Shown here: positions 54,883-64,000 of the stretch, piece after piece
Position numbering within the stretch: position 1 is the stretch's first letter
Layout of the letters: each line of letters begins with the position of its first letter
NCBI GenBank assembly: GCA_029624675.1
Contig: JARSSP010000044.1
Coordinates: forward strand, 112,897 to 176,896
Reading direction: 5' to 3'
DNA length: 64,000 nt
DNA from: Candidatus Contendibacter sp.
Lineage (GTDB): Bacteria; Pseudomonadota; Gammaproteobacteria; Competibacterales; Competibacteraceae
The notes under the pieces: model-generated
The model's database searches: none
What the model saw: the letters and a program-made list of their open reading frames with translations, nothing else
Told to the model about the DNA's origin: nothing
Made by a program: the position numbers and the translations under genes

Positions 54883-55344
54883 TCAATGCCGCCCGGAATG
54901 GCCGAAGCCGCCGGCCCCGCGTTGGCTGGGCGTAAATTCGGGGACGATTTCGAACCGGGCGTGGACCACCGGCACAATCACCAACTGGGCGATGCGCTCG
55001 CCGACGGCGATGGTGAACGGAGCGTGGCCCCGGTTCCAGCATGACACCAATAGCTCGCCTTGATAATCGCTGTCGATCAACCCGACCAGATTGCCCAGCA
55101 CGATGCCGTGTTTATGGCCGAGGCCGGAACGCGGCAGCACCAAGGCCGCCAGGCCAGGATCGCCGATGTGAATGGCCAGGCCGGTGGGGATCAGATGCGT
55201 TTCGCCCGGATGCACCGTCAACGGTTCCGGCAGGCAGGCGCGCAAGTCCAGGCCAGCCGAGCCGGCGGTGGCATAATTTGGCAGGGGTAGGTCTTGACCC
55301 AGCCGGGGGTTGAGGATTTTCAATTCGATGGTTTGGGCAGTCAC
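54883..55344 (-). CDS. dut: dUTP diphosphatase
   Basis: A 153-residue trimeric dUTPase. Five motifs are present: [36 protein letters not shown] and [10 protein letters not shown]. It starts at a GTG. It keeps uracil out of DNA and supplies dUMP. Located between coaBC and the algC-like gene, the usual gammaproteobacterial order. Confidence 0.96.
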   Translation of the reverse strand: MTAQTIELKILNPRLGQDLPLPNYATAGSAGLDLRACLPEPLTVHPGETHLIPTGLAIHIGDPGLAALVLPRSGLGHKHGIVLGNLVGLIDSDYQGELLVSCWNRGHAPFTIAVGERIAQLVIVPVVHARFEIVPEFTPSQRGAGGFGHSGRH

Positions 55345-55378
55345 GGAATATCATCCGCCATGGAGGTAACCGTGAATA

Positions 55379-56647
55379 TTACCGCGCACTCTCCCATTCT
55401 CGATACCGTTCCGCGATCAGCCCGACCAGTTGTTGCCCCAGCAGCGTTTTATCCGCCAGCGGCAAGACCCGCTCTCCACCTTCCCAAAGTACGTGCAGTT
55501 CGTTCTGTTCGCTCTCGAATCCGCTGCCGACCACGCCGACCCGGTTAGCGGCGATCATGTCCAGATTCTTGCGGCGGCGCTTGTCTTCGGCGTAGCGCAA
55601 CACATCGTGCGTTTCGGCGGCGAAGCCCACCGTGAACGGCCGGTGCGAGCGTAGCGCCGCGACCTCGGCCAGAATATCGGGGTTGCGGGTCAGTTCCAGC
55701 GTCAGGGTATCGCGGGTTTTCTTGATCTTCTGGTCCGCCGGATCGGCGGCGCGATAATCGGCCACAGCGGCGGTGGCGATGAAGATGTCCGCCTGACGAG
55801 CGCGCCCCATCACCGCCTCATGCATTTCGACAGCGCTTTCCACGTCGATCCGCTCGACGCCAGGGGGAGTTTTCAGCGTCACCGGGCCGCTGACCAGCAC
55901 CACCCGCGCGCCCGCCGTCGCCGCCGCCGCCGCAACGGCGAAACCCATTTTCCCCGTGCTGCGGTTGCTGATGAAGCGCACCGGGTCGAGCGCTTCCCGC
56001 GTCGGACCGGCGGTGAGCAGCACGGCTAAGCCTTGCAGGTCGTGGGGCGCGGGCAGCGGCGGTGGCGGAGCCAGCGTTTCTGGCCGTTCCTCCCGCGCGC
56101 CGAGCATTTCGACGACGAGATTGCACAGTTCCAGCGGCTCCAGCATCCGCCCTGGACCTATTTCGCCGCAGGCCTGCTCGCCGACACCCGGTCCCCAGAT
56201 TTTGACCGCGCGCCGCGCCAGCAGCCGGCAATTGTCCTGAGTCGCGGGGTTTTGCCACATCAGCCGGTTCATCGCTGGGGCAATAGCGATGGGCCGGTTG
56301 GTGGCCAGGCAGAGTGTGCTGAGCAGATCGTTGGCCAGACCGTGCGCCAGTCGGGCGATGCAATCAGCGCTGGCGGGCGCGATCAGGATCAAACCAGCCC
56401 AGCGCGCCAGTTCGATATGCCCCATGCCGGCCTCGGCGTCGACATCCAGCAGTTCGGTGCGCACCGGTCGGCCGGAGACCGCCTGAAAGGTCAGTGGACC
56501 GACGAACGCGGTCGCCGCCGGGGTCATCACCACTTGCACCTCCGCGCCGACTTCGCGCAGGCGGCGGATCAGATCCGCGCTCTTGTAAGCGGCGATGCCG
56601 CCGGTGACGCCGAGCAAAATACGTTTTTGGGCGAGAGGTTGCGGCAT
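55379..56647 (-). CDS. coaBC: Bifunctional phosphopantothenoylcysteine decarboxylase / synthetase
   Basis: A 422-residue flavoprotein of coenzyme A synthesis. The N-terminal CoaC half has the PASA-type motif ([15 protein letters not shown]), APAMNRLMW and the catalytic Cys in [12 protein letters not shown]. The C-terminal CoaB half has [18 protein letters not shown] with the catalytic Lys. It is divergent from radC. A terminator-like hairpin lies 80-120 bases before its ATG on the same strand. Confidence 0.96.
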   Translation of the reverse strand: MPQPLAQKRILLGVTGGIAAYKSADLIRRLREVGAEVQVVMTPAATAFVGPLTFQAVSGRPVRTELLDVDAEAGMGHIELARWAGLILIAPASADCIARLAHGLANDLLSTLCLATNRPIAIAPAMNRLMWQNPATQDNCRLLARRAVKIWGPGVGEQACGEIGPGRMLEPLELCNLVVEMLGAREERPETLAPPPPLPAPHDLQGLAVLLTAGPTREALDPVRFISNRSTGKMGFAVAAAAATAGARVVLVSGPVTLKTPPGVERIDVESAVEMHEAVMGRARQADIFIATAAVADYRAADPADQKIKKTRDTLTLELTRNPDILAEVAALRSHRPFTVGFAAETHDVLRYAEDKRRRKNLDMIAANRVGVVGSGFESEQNELHVLWEGGERVLPLADKTLLGQQLVGLIAERYREWESAR

Positions 56648-57089
56648 GGTGGAACTCCGCGCTGGACCATGGGATTCGCGGCTAGCTTACGGCGAAACCC
56701 GGCGGATGTCTTGAAGGCGCGAAGATAAAAAGGGCGTCCAACCGCGCATCGAGATGACACGATTGGACGCCATGGTCCGCGACGGCGGCCCCCGTTAGCC
56801 GCCCGAATTCGCATCGCTTCCAAACCCGATGGCCGGGTGGACGCGAATTCTTGGGGGTAAAGAAGGCAATTCCATTGCCAATTTAGTCATGCTATTGTTT
56901 TAGATTAATTTTATTGGATTGAAGCCGCGCGGAGCCCGAGGGGCGCGTGAAGATTTGCCTCAATCAGGTGCTTGATCCGGGTGGGTTGCCCCATCATCGG
57001 GCACGACCAGCGATGATTGCGAACCGTGGGGGACCGCCGTCGAATTCGTTATGATGCCGGGCGCCACATCACCCAAGGAGAAAGGTCCG
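56648..57089. other. Intergenic region between coaBC and radC
   Basis: About 440 bases. It holds a hairpin with T tract on the minus strand (56726-56771), an AT-rich stretch (about 56880-56925) suitable for promoters, and a 31-codon minus-strand frame (56795-56890) beginning MTKLAMEL without a clear ribosome site. Nothing else is supported. Confidence 0.5.
56726..56771 (-). terminator. Intrinsic terminator or attenuator upstream of coaBC
   Basis: A 9-pair stem (56733-56741 with 56763-56771) with a 21-base loop containing an inner hairpin, followed on the minus strand by CTTTTT. It sits about 80 bases before the coaBC start. No minus-strand gene upstream needs it. Confidence 0.6.
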
Positions 57090-57764
57090 ATGTCCATTCG
57101 CGACTGGCCCGACGACGAGCGCCCCCGCGAGAAGTTGTTGCAACGCGGGGTCGCCGCTCTGTCCGACGCCGAACTGCTGGCGATTTTCCTGCGGGTCGGG
57201 ACACCGGGCCGCAGCGCGGTGGACCTTGCCCGCGACATGCTCAAGCAGCACGGCAGTCTGCGCCGCCTGCTGGAACTCGATCAACAGGAATTCTGCGCGA
57301 CGCCAGGACTGGGGCTGGCCAAATACGCGCAGTTACAGGCGGTGCTGGAACTGGCCCGACGTCATCTGGAGGATACCTTGCAGCGTGGCGACGCCATTCA
57401 GAGCGTGGCCGACACCCGCCGCTACTTCATGGCCCGGATGCGCCATCACTCCCACGAGGTGTTCGCCTGCCTGTTTTTGGACAACAAGCACCGGGTGATT
57501 CAGTACGAGGAGCTGTTTTACGGCACCATCGACAGTTCCTCGGTGCATCCTCGCCAAGTCGTCAAGCGGGCGCTGTATCACAACGCCGCCGCCGCCATCG
57601 TGGCGCACAACCATCCCTCCGGCATCGCCGAACCCAGTCGCGCCGACGAGACGATCACCTTGCGGCTGAAGGAAGCGTTGGCGCTGGTGGATGTCCGCCT
57701 GCTCGATCACATCGTGGTCGGCGACAATCAGATCGTGTCGCTGGCGGAGCGTGGCGTGTTGTAG
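57090..57764 (+). CDS. radC: RadC-family JAMM-domain protein
   Basis: A 224-residue protein with an N-terminal helix-hairpin-helix region (about 5-95) and a C-terminal MPN/JAMM metal domain: [17 protein letters not shown] fits H-x-H-x7-S-x2-D. It was named for DNA repair, but the biochemical role is unsettled. The ATG at 57090 follows AAGGAG; the frame opens at 57051. It is divergent from coaBC. Confidence 0.95.
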   Translation: MSIRDWPDDERPREKLLQRGVAALSDAELLAIFLRVGTPGRSAVDLARDMLKQHGSLRRLLELDQQEFCATPGLGLAKYAQLQAVLELARRHLEDTLQRGDAIQSVADTRRYFMARMRHHSHEVFACLFLDNKHRVIQYEELFYGTIDSSSVHPRQVVKRALYHNAAAAIVAHNHPSGIAEPSRADETITLRLKEALALVDVRLLDHIVVGDNQIVSLAERGVL

Positions 57765-57782
57765 TTTTGTCCCATAGTATGG

Positions 57783-57808
57783 ACGCTCGATCAAGGTCGG
57801 TCGAGCGT
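57783..57808 (+). terminator. Hairpin after radC
   Basis: An 8-pair stem (57783-57790 with 57801-57808) with a ten-base loop, followed by TATTCTTA. A plausible though not strong terminator. Confidence 0.55.
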
Positions 57809-57821
57809 TATTCTTAAAGAT

Positions 57822-57849
57822 AAAAAACCGGCGGGGTCACCGCCGGTTT
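57822..57849 (-). terminator. Terminator of the pil-operon's last gene
   Basis: A 10-pair stem (57825-57834 with 57840-57849) with a five-base loop. On the minus strand it is followed by TTTTTT. It lies 19 bases after the stop of the 817-residue protein gene. Confidence 0.8.
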
Positions 57850-57867
57850 GTGGGTCTTACCGCTCGA

Positions 57868-60321
57868 TTACGGCGTCGTTTGCGGAACGCAAGGACTGTG
57901 GCTCGACTGTGGGCCGCAAACCGCGATTTGGAGTACCTGGCTGCGAACTTCGGGACCAACCGTCGAGAAGAAAAAGTCCACGCTACCGTTTGAAGGCAAA
58001 TCACTGACACTCAAAACCGCCCTCGCATAGCCGTTTCCGCCGCTAGCCAGCGTTTCCGGCGAGATCGACGCGGTAGGCGCATGCAGGTTGGCAACCGCGC
58101 GCGTCTCGGCGGCGGCAATTTTGGCTTCATCCAAAGCCGTCGTCAGTTCTTTCTGCTTGGCGCATTTTTCCGGATCTCGCTCTTCCGGTTCTCCCTCCGG
58201 ATCCTTCAGCACCAGATCGCAAACACCTGGATTGGCGCTAACGAACGCATCGTAGGCTGCTTGCGCCTTTGCCAGCGCTTCCTCCGCCGCGACCGCCGCT
58301 GCTTCGTCTGGGTCATTGATCACGATATCCACCGCGATCGGCACGGCGGGGATTGGAGTGCGGCGTAGCACTCCACCTGACAATACACCGCCATCCAGCA
58401 CTTGCAGGGTGACCGGCAGGGTGATCGCCGTGCCAGGGTCCACGGTCTCAGTCACTGGAACCAACCCTGGCCACGGTGAAACCGCCAATGGATTGTCGCC
58501 CACGGCACTCGCAATCTGCGCGGCCAAGGAGGCCGGCTGCGTGATGGTCAGAATGCTGTCATCCGGCGTGCCTAGATACCAGTGAGTCATCACCGCGCCC
58601 ACCTTGCCGCCGTTCGACTCGGCCGCCACCATGAACCGCCGCCCAACCTGGCTGGCCGGGTAACTCATCACCGTACTGGCTGCACCGGAAACATCCGTCA
58701 GCACGACAACCTCGTTGCTATCAAGATTCGCCACATTACCCTTGTGCGGCGGGCATCCGACCGTGTACCAGACATTGGCGCCGACATTCTGGCTAACCTG
58801 GTTGAACGGCGTGTTGACGGTCAGCGTGTTGTTACCTGGCCGTCCAATGATGATTCGGCTGCCAACGTGGTATTCCAACCGACCCTCTGACGGCAACGCA
58901 TTGACGGTGCTAGGATTGGGGTTGATGACCTCCGGGTCTTGCAACATCAGCAAGCAAAGCGGATTGGCAATCGCCAGCGACACGCCATTCGGCACCACGA
59001 ACGGACTCAGGGTATCCGAGGCGGTCCGCTTGGTCTTGCGGTTGGGCGCGAAGAACGCATCGCCACCTTCCTGGGGATCGCCCGTGGTGCCGGTGATGGC
59101 GAATTGGCCATGCCCCTGGTCGGGATAGCGATTTTGGAGCATATCCAGCGGCGAATCGATCAACCGGAACGTGATCGGCGTCCCCGCGGGCGGTGGATTG
59201 CCATAAGGATCGCTTGCGATAACCGAGACGATGCGATTGTAGACGCCATTCCATACGCTGTCGCACGGATTGGCGCCACACTGACCATTAACCGCAATGA
59301 GATTGTTGGCCCCCACAAACACTGCGTCCGCGAAAGGTCCCGTGAAAGTCAACGATTTGATCTCACCGGTTCCGATCGACACCATGGCGTAATTGGTGAT
59401 GCCCCTCTGGATGCCATTATCGACGTTGTTATCGGCGCGGTCGGCCGTGGCCGCAATCACGACCGTGCCGGGCAACGTGCCGCTGTGCAAGGTCAAGGAA
59501 GCCATACCGCCGACCGTGCCCGTCAAGACACGGGTCCCTTCCTGCGGATTGCCCTGAACATCGGTGGTGCTCAACCACTCACCGCCATTCGGCCGGTTCG
59601 GCAACATTTCGACCCGCAAGTTGTTGTTCCCGGCGCCCGCGCCAACTGCAAAACCACCATCATCCAGGACAAGAATATTGAATGGCTTAACCGTATTCTG
59701 GGTTTCGGCGGTTGTGCCCAAGGGATTGTCACGGATATAAACCAGCGTCGGGTCCATCGCGAACTTGACCGACGAAGGCGCGCCGCCCACAGCATTCACA
59801 TTGAGAGTCAGATTGTCGCTGATGGTTCTTCCGGTGGTCGGATCCTGGGTCGTGGCTGTCAACACCACAGTCCCTGGCGTACCGCTGGCAAGAAAGTGGG
59901 CCGACACCACCCCCGTCGTTTTCTCGAAAACCACCGTGCGATACGCAGTGGGAACCGTGGGAGTTGGAGGGCATGTGGCCCCTGACGGGCAGCGTTCGTG
60001 CGTCGGATCGCCATCCAAATAGTACAGCGCCCCACTGGACAGTCCCTGGGCCACGGCAATGCCGACACTGGGCGCCGCATAGATCCCACCATTCCGCCTG
60101 ACCGTGACATAGACCGTAGCGGTATAGGGATTGCTTGTACTTGGCCCCACACCGAAAATATTGACCGGCAGCGTCGCCTTATCCGCCGTGATCTCGACCG
60201 AGACCGTCGACTGCGGTCCAGTAAACCCGCCTCCCTGGCTCGCGCCGCTCCAGCCAATCAGCATGGCGGCCAGCAGCAACGACCCAAGCCACCCTTGCAA
60301 ACCGTCTACCCGTGATCGCAT
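57868..60321 (-). CDS. Large secreted Ig-like (invasin-type) protein at the end of the pil operon
   Basis: An 817-residue protein from an ATG at 60321 (GGGGGGT site; a GTG at 60336 is possible). The signal peptide hydrophobic core is LGSLLLAAMLIGWSG. Beta-rich Ig-like (bacterial Ig/invasin-type) modules run from about residue 30 to 690 (PVNIFGVGPSTSNPYTATVYV, LTGTVGGMASLTLHSG, ...). A charged coiled-coil-like stretch follows at about 690-740 with a final region containing several Cys. No membrane anchor is seen. It starts 39 bases after pilQ. Possibly a pilus-associated or secreted adhesin. Confidence 0.65.
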   Translation of the reverse strand: MRSRVDGLQGWLGSLLLAAMLIGWSGASQGGGFTGPQSTVSVEITADKATLPVNIFGVGPSTSNPYTATVYVTVRRNGGIYAAPSVGIAVAQGLSSGALYYLDGDPTHERCPSGATCPPTPTVPTAYRTVVFEKTTGVVSAHFLASGTPGTVVLTATTQDPTTGRTISDNLTLNVNAVGGAPSSVKFAMDPTLVYIRDNPLGTTAETQNTVKPFNILVLDDGGFAVGAGAGNNNLRVEMLPNRPNGGEWLSTTDVQGNPQEGTRVLTGTVGGMASLTLHSGTLPGTVVIAATADRADNNVDNGIQRGITNYAMVSIGTGEIKSLTFTGPFADAVFVGANNLIAVNGQCGANPCDSVWNGVYNRIVSVIASDPYGNPPPAGTPITFRLIDSPLDMLQNRYPDQGHGQFAITGTTGDPQEGGDAFFAPNRKTKRTASDTLSPFVVPNGVSLAIANPLCLLMLQDPEVINPNPSTVNALPSEGRLEYHVGSRIIIGRPGNNTLTVNTPFNQVSQNVGANVWYTVGCPPHKGNVANLDSNEVVVLTDVSGAASTVMSYPASQVGRRFMVAAESNGGKVGAVMTHWYLGTPDDSILTITQPASLAAQIASAVGDNPLAVSPWPGLVPVTETVDPGTAITLPVTLQVLDGGVLSGGVLRRTPIPAVPIAVDIVINDPDEAAAVAAEEALAKAQAAYDAFVSANPGVCDLVLKDPEGEPEERDPEKCAKQKELTTALDEAKIAAAETRAVANLHAPTASISPETLASGGNGYARAVLSVSDLPSNGSVDFFFSTVGPEVRSQVLQIAVCGPQSSHSPCVPQTTP

Positions 60322-60360
60322 GATTCTACCCCCCACGACAGAATGTGTTTTCTCGAACGT

Positions 60361-62673
60361 TCAACGCTCGGCCACCGCGCCGTTCTTCAGGATCTGCGGC
60401 GTCACGAAGATCAGCAGTTCGCGCTTGGCGGTCGCTTTGCCGTTTCTCTGGAACAAATAACCCAGCAGCGGAATATCGCCCAGCAACGGCACCTTGTCCT
60501 GACTGTTGGTCTTGGTTTGTTCGAACACGCCGCCCAGCACCACCGTTTCGCCGTTGTTGACCAACACCTGGGTTGTCACTTCACGCTTCTCGATGGACAA
60601 CGCGAACCCACCTGTCGCCTGCGGGACAGGAGGGCCTGGTTCGTCCTTCGACACCATCAGGTCCATCCGCACCCGGTCGTCCGGCGTGATCTGCGGCGTG
60701 ACCTCCAGCTTCAGCAGGGCATCCCTGAATTGCGTGGTGACGCCGTCGTCGCTCACCACCGAATACGGGATTTGCCGGCCCTGGATGATGGTCGCTTTCT
60801 TCAAATCGGCGGTGACCACCCGCGGATTGGAGAGAATCTCGCCCTTGCCCTCGGTTTGCAAGGCCGACAGCTCCAAATCGACCAGATAGTTGGATCCTAG
60901 GATAGCCAGGGCGATGCTGGGACCAGCCACTGGCAGATTCACCCCCAGCCGATCGGTGAGGGCCGGGATGAGCGCTGGATAGGGTTGGCCGGTGTTGATC
61001 AAATTACCCACCACGCCGACATCGTCGCCTGGTATGCCAGCAACGTTGCTCCCCGATTCGTCGGGGGCTTTACCGGTCAGCATGGAGTTCGTGCCTTGCA
61101 CTCCACCGCTCACGGTGCTCACCGTGTTGCCATTCGTGCCCACGCCCGACACGCCAAACCGCACGCCGATGTCGCGGGCGAAGTCGTCGCTGGCGATCAC
61201 GATGCGGGAATCGACCATGACCTGCTTGGCCGGGACGTCCAGTTTCGTCACCAGATCGCGCACTTCCACCACCTTGTCGGGCACGTCCTTGACAATCAGG
61301 CTGTTGGTGCGCTCATCCGCCACCACATCGCCTCGCGGCGACAGAACACTCTGCTCGGTCTCCTTTACTGCGGTCTTCCGCTTCAGCAACACCGCCAGAT
61401 CGGCGGCCTTGGCGTAATTGACCTGGATGATCTCGGTGCGCAGCGGAATCAGTTCCTGCACCGTCCTACGCGATTCCAGGTCCAGCTTCTCGCGCGCCGC
61501 CACTTCCTCGGTTGGGGCGATGAAGATCACATTGCCGTTCTGCCGCATGGCCAAACCCTTGGTGCGCAGGATGATATCCAGCGCCTGATCCCAGGGTACG
61601 TTCTGCAAGCGCAGGGTCAGGTTGCCCTTCACGCTGTCGCTGACCACGATGTTCAAGCCGGTGAAATCGGCCAGGATCTGCAGAATCGCCCGCACCTCGA
61701 TGTCCTGAAAATTCAGTGACAACAAATCGCCGCTGTATTTTTTCTTGGACGGATCGAACTGCGCCTCCTTGTCTTCCTCCTCCTTGGATTTTTGCGGCGG
61801 GCGCACCTCGATCACGTACAGGTCGTTGGCCTGATAGGCCATGTATTCGAATGGCGGATTAGGCCGGATGCTCAAGCGGGCGCTGCCGCCCCGGTTCAGT
61901 GCTTCCATCGTCGTCACGGGCGTGGCGAAGTCGGTCACGTCCAGACGCCGCTCCTGCCCACGCCCCAGTGTCGCCTTCTGAAAATCGGCGATGATTTGAT
62001 TACCCTCCTGGCGTACATCCACCGGAATGTTGGGATTCGACAGTTTAACCGTGATCACCCCCTGCCCGCCTGGTCCTCGTTTGAAGCCGACGTCGCTCAC
62101 CGTGCGGGGCGCCGTCACCGGCCCCTCGGCATCAGCCTGCCGGGAACTCGCGGCGGCCGCCTTCGCCGCCGCCGCTGGCGTTGGCGCGGGCGTCCGCGCC
62201 GGCGCCGCGCCCGCGTTCTCCAGCGTCAACACCACCAGGTTGCCTTGTACCTGCACGTTGTAGGGCACCAGCCGCGCCAGATTCAGCGAGGCGCGGGTCC
62301 GGTCGGCTCCCTCCAGCACGCTGATCTTGTCGGCCACCCCGACATTGATGGATTGTTGCCGCACGCTCAAGCCATTCGTGGTGTCCAGAAAATCCAGTAC
62401 GATCCGCGCTGGCTCATTAATGGTAAAACTACTCGGCGGTCTCTTGGGCGGCGCCGACAATCGAAACCGTAACTGCAGGCGATTGCCGGCCAGTGGGCTG
62501 ATATCCACCCCCTGCAGTACCACCGGCCCGGTTTCGGCGACCGCCATCGCCACCGTCCCCCACATCCCAACCAGTACGATTCCCCAAGTCAGACCCAGCA
62601 CCACCCAGAGCGGCAACCACCCTCTAGCCGACCGACGGTCATGTTGGCCTTCGCTCGCGGACCTGTTCGTCAT
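60361..62673 (-). CDS. pilQ: Type IV pilus secretin PilQ
   Basis: A 770-residue outer-membrane channel for the type IV pilus. After the signal region it has two AMIN domains (about 50-150 and 185-300) that bind peptidoglycan, then the secretin N0/N1 region (LSLNFQDIEVRAILQILADFTGLNIVVSD) and the C-terminal secretin core (VDSRIVIASDDFARDIG, ending KRELLIFVTPQIL). Length is normal. A proline/alanine-rich linker sits at about 155-175. Confidence 0.96.
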   Translation of the reverse strand: MTNRSASEGQHDRRSARGWLPLWVVLGLTWGIVLVGMWGTVAMAVAETGPVVLQGVDISPLAGNRLQLRFRLSAPPKRPPSSFTINEPARIVLDFLDTTNGLSVRQQSINVGVADKISVLEGADRTRASLNLARLVPYNVQVQGNLVVLTLENAGAAPARTPAPTPAAAAKAAAASSRQADAEGPVTAPRTVSDVGFKRGPGGQGVITVKLSNPNIPVDVRQEGNQIIADFQKATLGRGQERRLDVTDFATPVTTMEALNRGGSARLSIRPNPPFEYMAYQANDLYVIEVRPPQKSKEEEDKEAQFDPSKKKYSGDLLSLNFQDIEVRAILQILADFTGLNIVVSDSVKGNLTLRLQNVPWDQALDIILRTKGLAMRQNGNVIFIAPTEEVAAREKLDLESRRTVQELIPLRTEIIQVNYAKAADLAVLLKRKTAVKETEQSVLSPRGDVVADERTNSLIVKDVPDKVVEVRDLVTKLDVPAKQVMVDSRIVIASDDFARDIGVRFGVSGVGTNGNTVSTVSGGVQGTNSMLTGKAPDESGSNVAGIPGDDVGVVGNLINTGQPYPALIPALTDRLGVNLPVAGPSIALAILGSNYLVDLELSALQTEGKGEILSNPRVVTADLKKATIIQGRQIPYSVVSDDGVTTQFRDALLKLEVTPQITPDDRVRMDLMVSKDEPGPPVPQATGGFALSIEKREVTTQVLVNNGETVVLGGVFEQTKTNSQDKVPLLGDIPLLGYLFQRNGKATAKRELLIFVTPQILKNGAVAER

Positions 62674-62689
62674 GACACTTCCCCCTCAC

Positions 62690-63274
62690 TCATTGGGTAA
62701 GCGACAGGAACGCCTCACGCTCCTGCCAGCGCCCGGGCCCATCCGGAACGATTTCCTTCAGCTCGACTCGCTGCTCCGTGATGCCGACAATCTTGCCGTG
62801 GTTGGTGCCCAGATAATTGTTTTTCTGCACCCGATGCACGACCTTATCGGGAGCCAGAACCAGCGCCCACAACTCGCCCCCGCCGCCCATGCGAAAGGTC
62901 CCCATCATCTTGAGCGAGCCGAGAGAGTACTTCTCCAACTCTTCCCGCACCCGGTTCGGATCGGGCTGGGGCCCTTTATAGTTGGGACTCTGGGTCACGA
63001 TCTCCCCCGTCACATCCCCCAGTTCGTCCTCCTGAGCGAACGGCGCCAACGCGAACGGATCCTTGATACCCTGAGCCGTATAGGTAAACGGCTCATAAGG
63101 CTTGATCGTTGGTGGCTGATCAAGCTTCTTGAGCGGCGTGGTCTTCTGGGTGGTTTTCACAAACTCTTGAACTCCGCTCTTATCCGGCTGGGCGCATCCC
63201 ACCAGCGTCGCCAGCGCCAAGCTCAGCCACACCGCCGCGCCCACTGATCTTACTACAGCAACATGCGCGCTCAT
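62690..63274 (-). CDS. pilP: Type IV pilus assembly lipoprotein PilP
   Basis: A 194-residue inner-membrane lipoprotein with lipobox LVGC (Cys27). The beta domain near the C-terminus (SLGSLKMMGTFRMGGGGELWALV, VHRVQKNNYLGTNHGKIVGI) couples PilNO to PilQ. It overlaps the pilO stop by four bases. Confidence 0.95.
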   Translation of the reverse strand: MSAHVAVVRSVGAAVWLSLALATLVGCAQPDKSGVQEFVKTTQKTTPLKKLDQPPTIKPYEPFTYTAQGIKDPFALAPFAQEDELGDVTGEIVTQSPNYKGPQPDPNRVREELEKYSLGSLKMMGTFRMGGGGELWALVLAPDKVVHRVQKNNYLGTNHGKIVGITEQRVELKEIVPDGPGRWQEREAFLSLTQ

Positions 63275-63969
63275 TCGCCAGCCCCCGCCTTGTTCTGCGA
63301 CGGTTTCCGCGATGGCTTCGGACCCCCCGCCGATGCCGGCGCGCTAGGGGCCTCATCCATGTAACGGTAAGTCTGCAACGTCGCCTGAATGGTCAACGGC
63401 TCGCTGGTCAGCTTGACGTCCCTCTTCTTCGCCAAGTCCTTGGTGGCGGCGCTGGTCAACGTCGCGCTCTCCAAGGTCACGATCCGCGACAGGGCCGCCA
63501 CCCCGCTCACAAATGCGCCAAACTGATGATAGTTGCCCTTGGCCTTGATGGCGATCGGCTTGGCGGCGTAAAAATCCTTCGGCTTATCGGCCTCGGGTTT
63601 GAACAACTCAAACTCCAGGCCGTTCTTCTTGCCGGTATTGGACACATCCTCTAGCAGGTCCGGCATCTCGGTGCTGGTCGGCAACTGGCGCAACAGCACA
63701 TCCAGATCCGCTTCCATCTGCTTGATCTGTTGCCGGAATGCTTCCAGATTGGCGGTCACTCGCCATTTTTCGACGAATTCATTGCGCAGTGTTTGTTCCT
63801 CTCGCTCCACCTTATCCAATTCCTGAAGCTGGTCGTTGGTCAAGAAGTAATACCCGGCGCCCAGCACCGCAGCGAGCACCAACACCGCCAATACTGCCTT
63901 ACCCGCCAACGGCCAATCGCCCGCCTCGCGCAAATCGAAGTTGCTGAGATTGATTTCGGATAGATTCAT
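63271..63969 (-). CDS. pilO: Type IV pilus alignment protein PilO
   Basis: A 232-residue inner-membrane protein with one N-terminal helix (AVLAVLVLAAVLGAGYYFL), a periplasmic coiled coil (about 50-95) and a ferredoxin-like domain. It pairs with PilN. The C-terminal proline/serine/lysine-rich tail is longer than usual. It starts six bases after the PilN stop. Confidence 0.93.
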   Translation of the reverse strand: MNLSEINLSNFDLREAGDWPLAGKAVLAVLVLAAVLGAGYYFLTNDQLQELDKVEREEQTLRNEFVEKWRVTANLEAFRQQIKQMEADLDVLLRQLPTSTEMPDLLEDVSNTGKKNGLEFELFKPEADKPKDFYAAKPIAIKAKGNYHQFGAFVSGVAALSRIVTLESATLTSAATKDLAKKRDVKLTSEPLTIQATLQTYRYMDEAPSAPASAGGPKPSRKPSQNKAGAGE

Positions 63970-63975
63970 GTTTTC

Positions 63976-64000
63976 TTACCCCCCGCGCTGGCCTGATCGC
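63976..64000 (-). CDS. pilN: C-terminal end of PilN (cut by window edge)
   Basis: Only the last seven codons and stop (…RSGQRGG) are inside the window. They are directly upstream of pilO, where pilN is expected in the pilMNOPQ order, so the assignment rests on position. Confidence 0.5.

Overview
The window looks like a chromosomal segment of a GC-rich gammaproteobacterium. The evidence is the housekeeping order clpB / argB / phosphomannomutase (algC-like) / dut / coaBC diverging from radC, a fis gene, and type IV pilus genes pilN-O-P-Q. Gene content (glycogen debranching enzyme, acetate kinase, many surface repeat proteins) would suit a Chromatiales- or Competibacter-like organism, but that placement is inference. 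I saw no tRNA, rRNA, CRISPR array, insertion sequence or replication origin.

Layout. (1) 1-4530, minus strand: a methyltransferase, then a substrate-binding/permease fusion, a second permease, a second substrate-binding protein and a membrane sensor cut by the window edge. This is an amino-acid-type ABC importer set with no ATPase gene in view. (2) 4531-5850: an AT-rich spacer and one outer-membrane beta-barrel gene. (3) 5851-23248, plus strand: a long run of closely spaced genes mixing metabolic enzymes (aldo/keto reductase, GMC oxidoreductase, alpha/alpha-toroid protein, GlgX, two DJ-1/PfpI proteins, a thiamine-diphosphate decarboxylase-like enzyme, two NTF2-like proteins, a VOC protein) with a complete partner-switching set: three STAS anti-anti-sigma proteins, an RsbW-like kinase and a PP2C phosphatase. 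A CDF-like membrane protein lacking the usual metal ligands, an exported NTF2-like protein and a MinD-like ATPase follow. A convergent cyclase-FHA gene closes the block. (4) 24494-35885: serC and serA, a Nudix hydrolase, DAHP synthase, a HAD phosphatase, fis behind a dusB-like remnant, ackA, galU and several uncharacterised genes. (5) 36055-49627: two DUF6916-type proteins, a GNAT acetyltransferase, a VapBC pair, a glycosyltransferase, an unknown protein, three tail-collar proteins and a 2563-residue surface repeat protein. (6) 49849-64000: clpB, argB, algC-like, dut, coaBC, radC, then the pilus operon, which ends in a large secreted Ig-like protein.

The two regions most likely to hold something undescribed are the partner-switching/metabolic operon (5851-22449) and the tail-collar / DUF6916 / giant repeat protein cluster (36055-49627). 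The first has all the parts of an Rsb-type phosphorylation switch but no sigma factor, and glgX sits between two of its switch genes. The second has phage-tail-like domains without any other phage gene, next to a glycosyltransferase and a huge exported protein.
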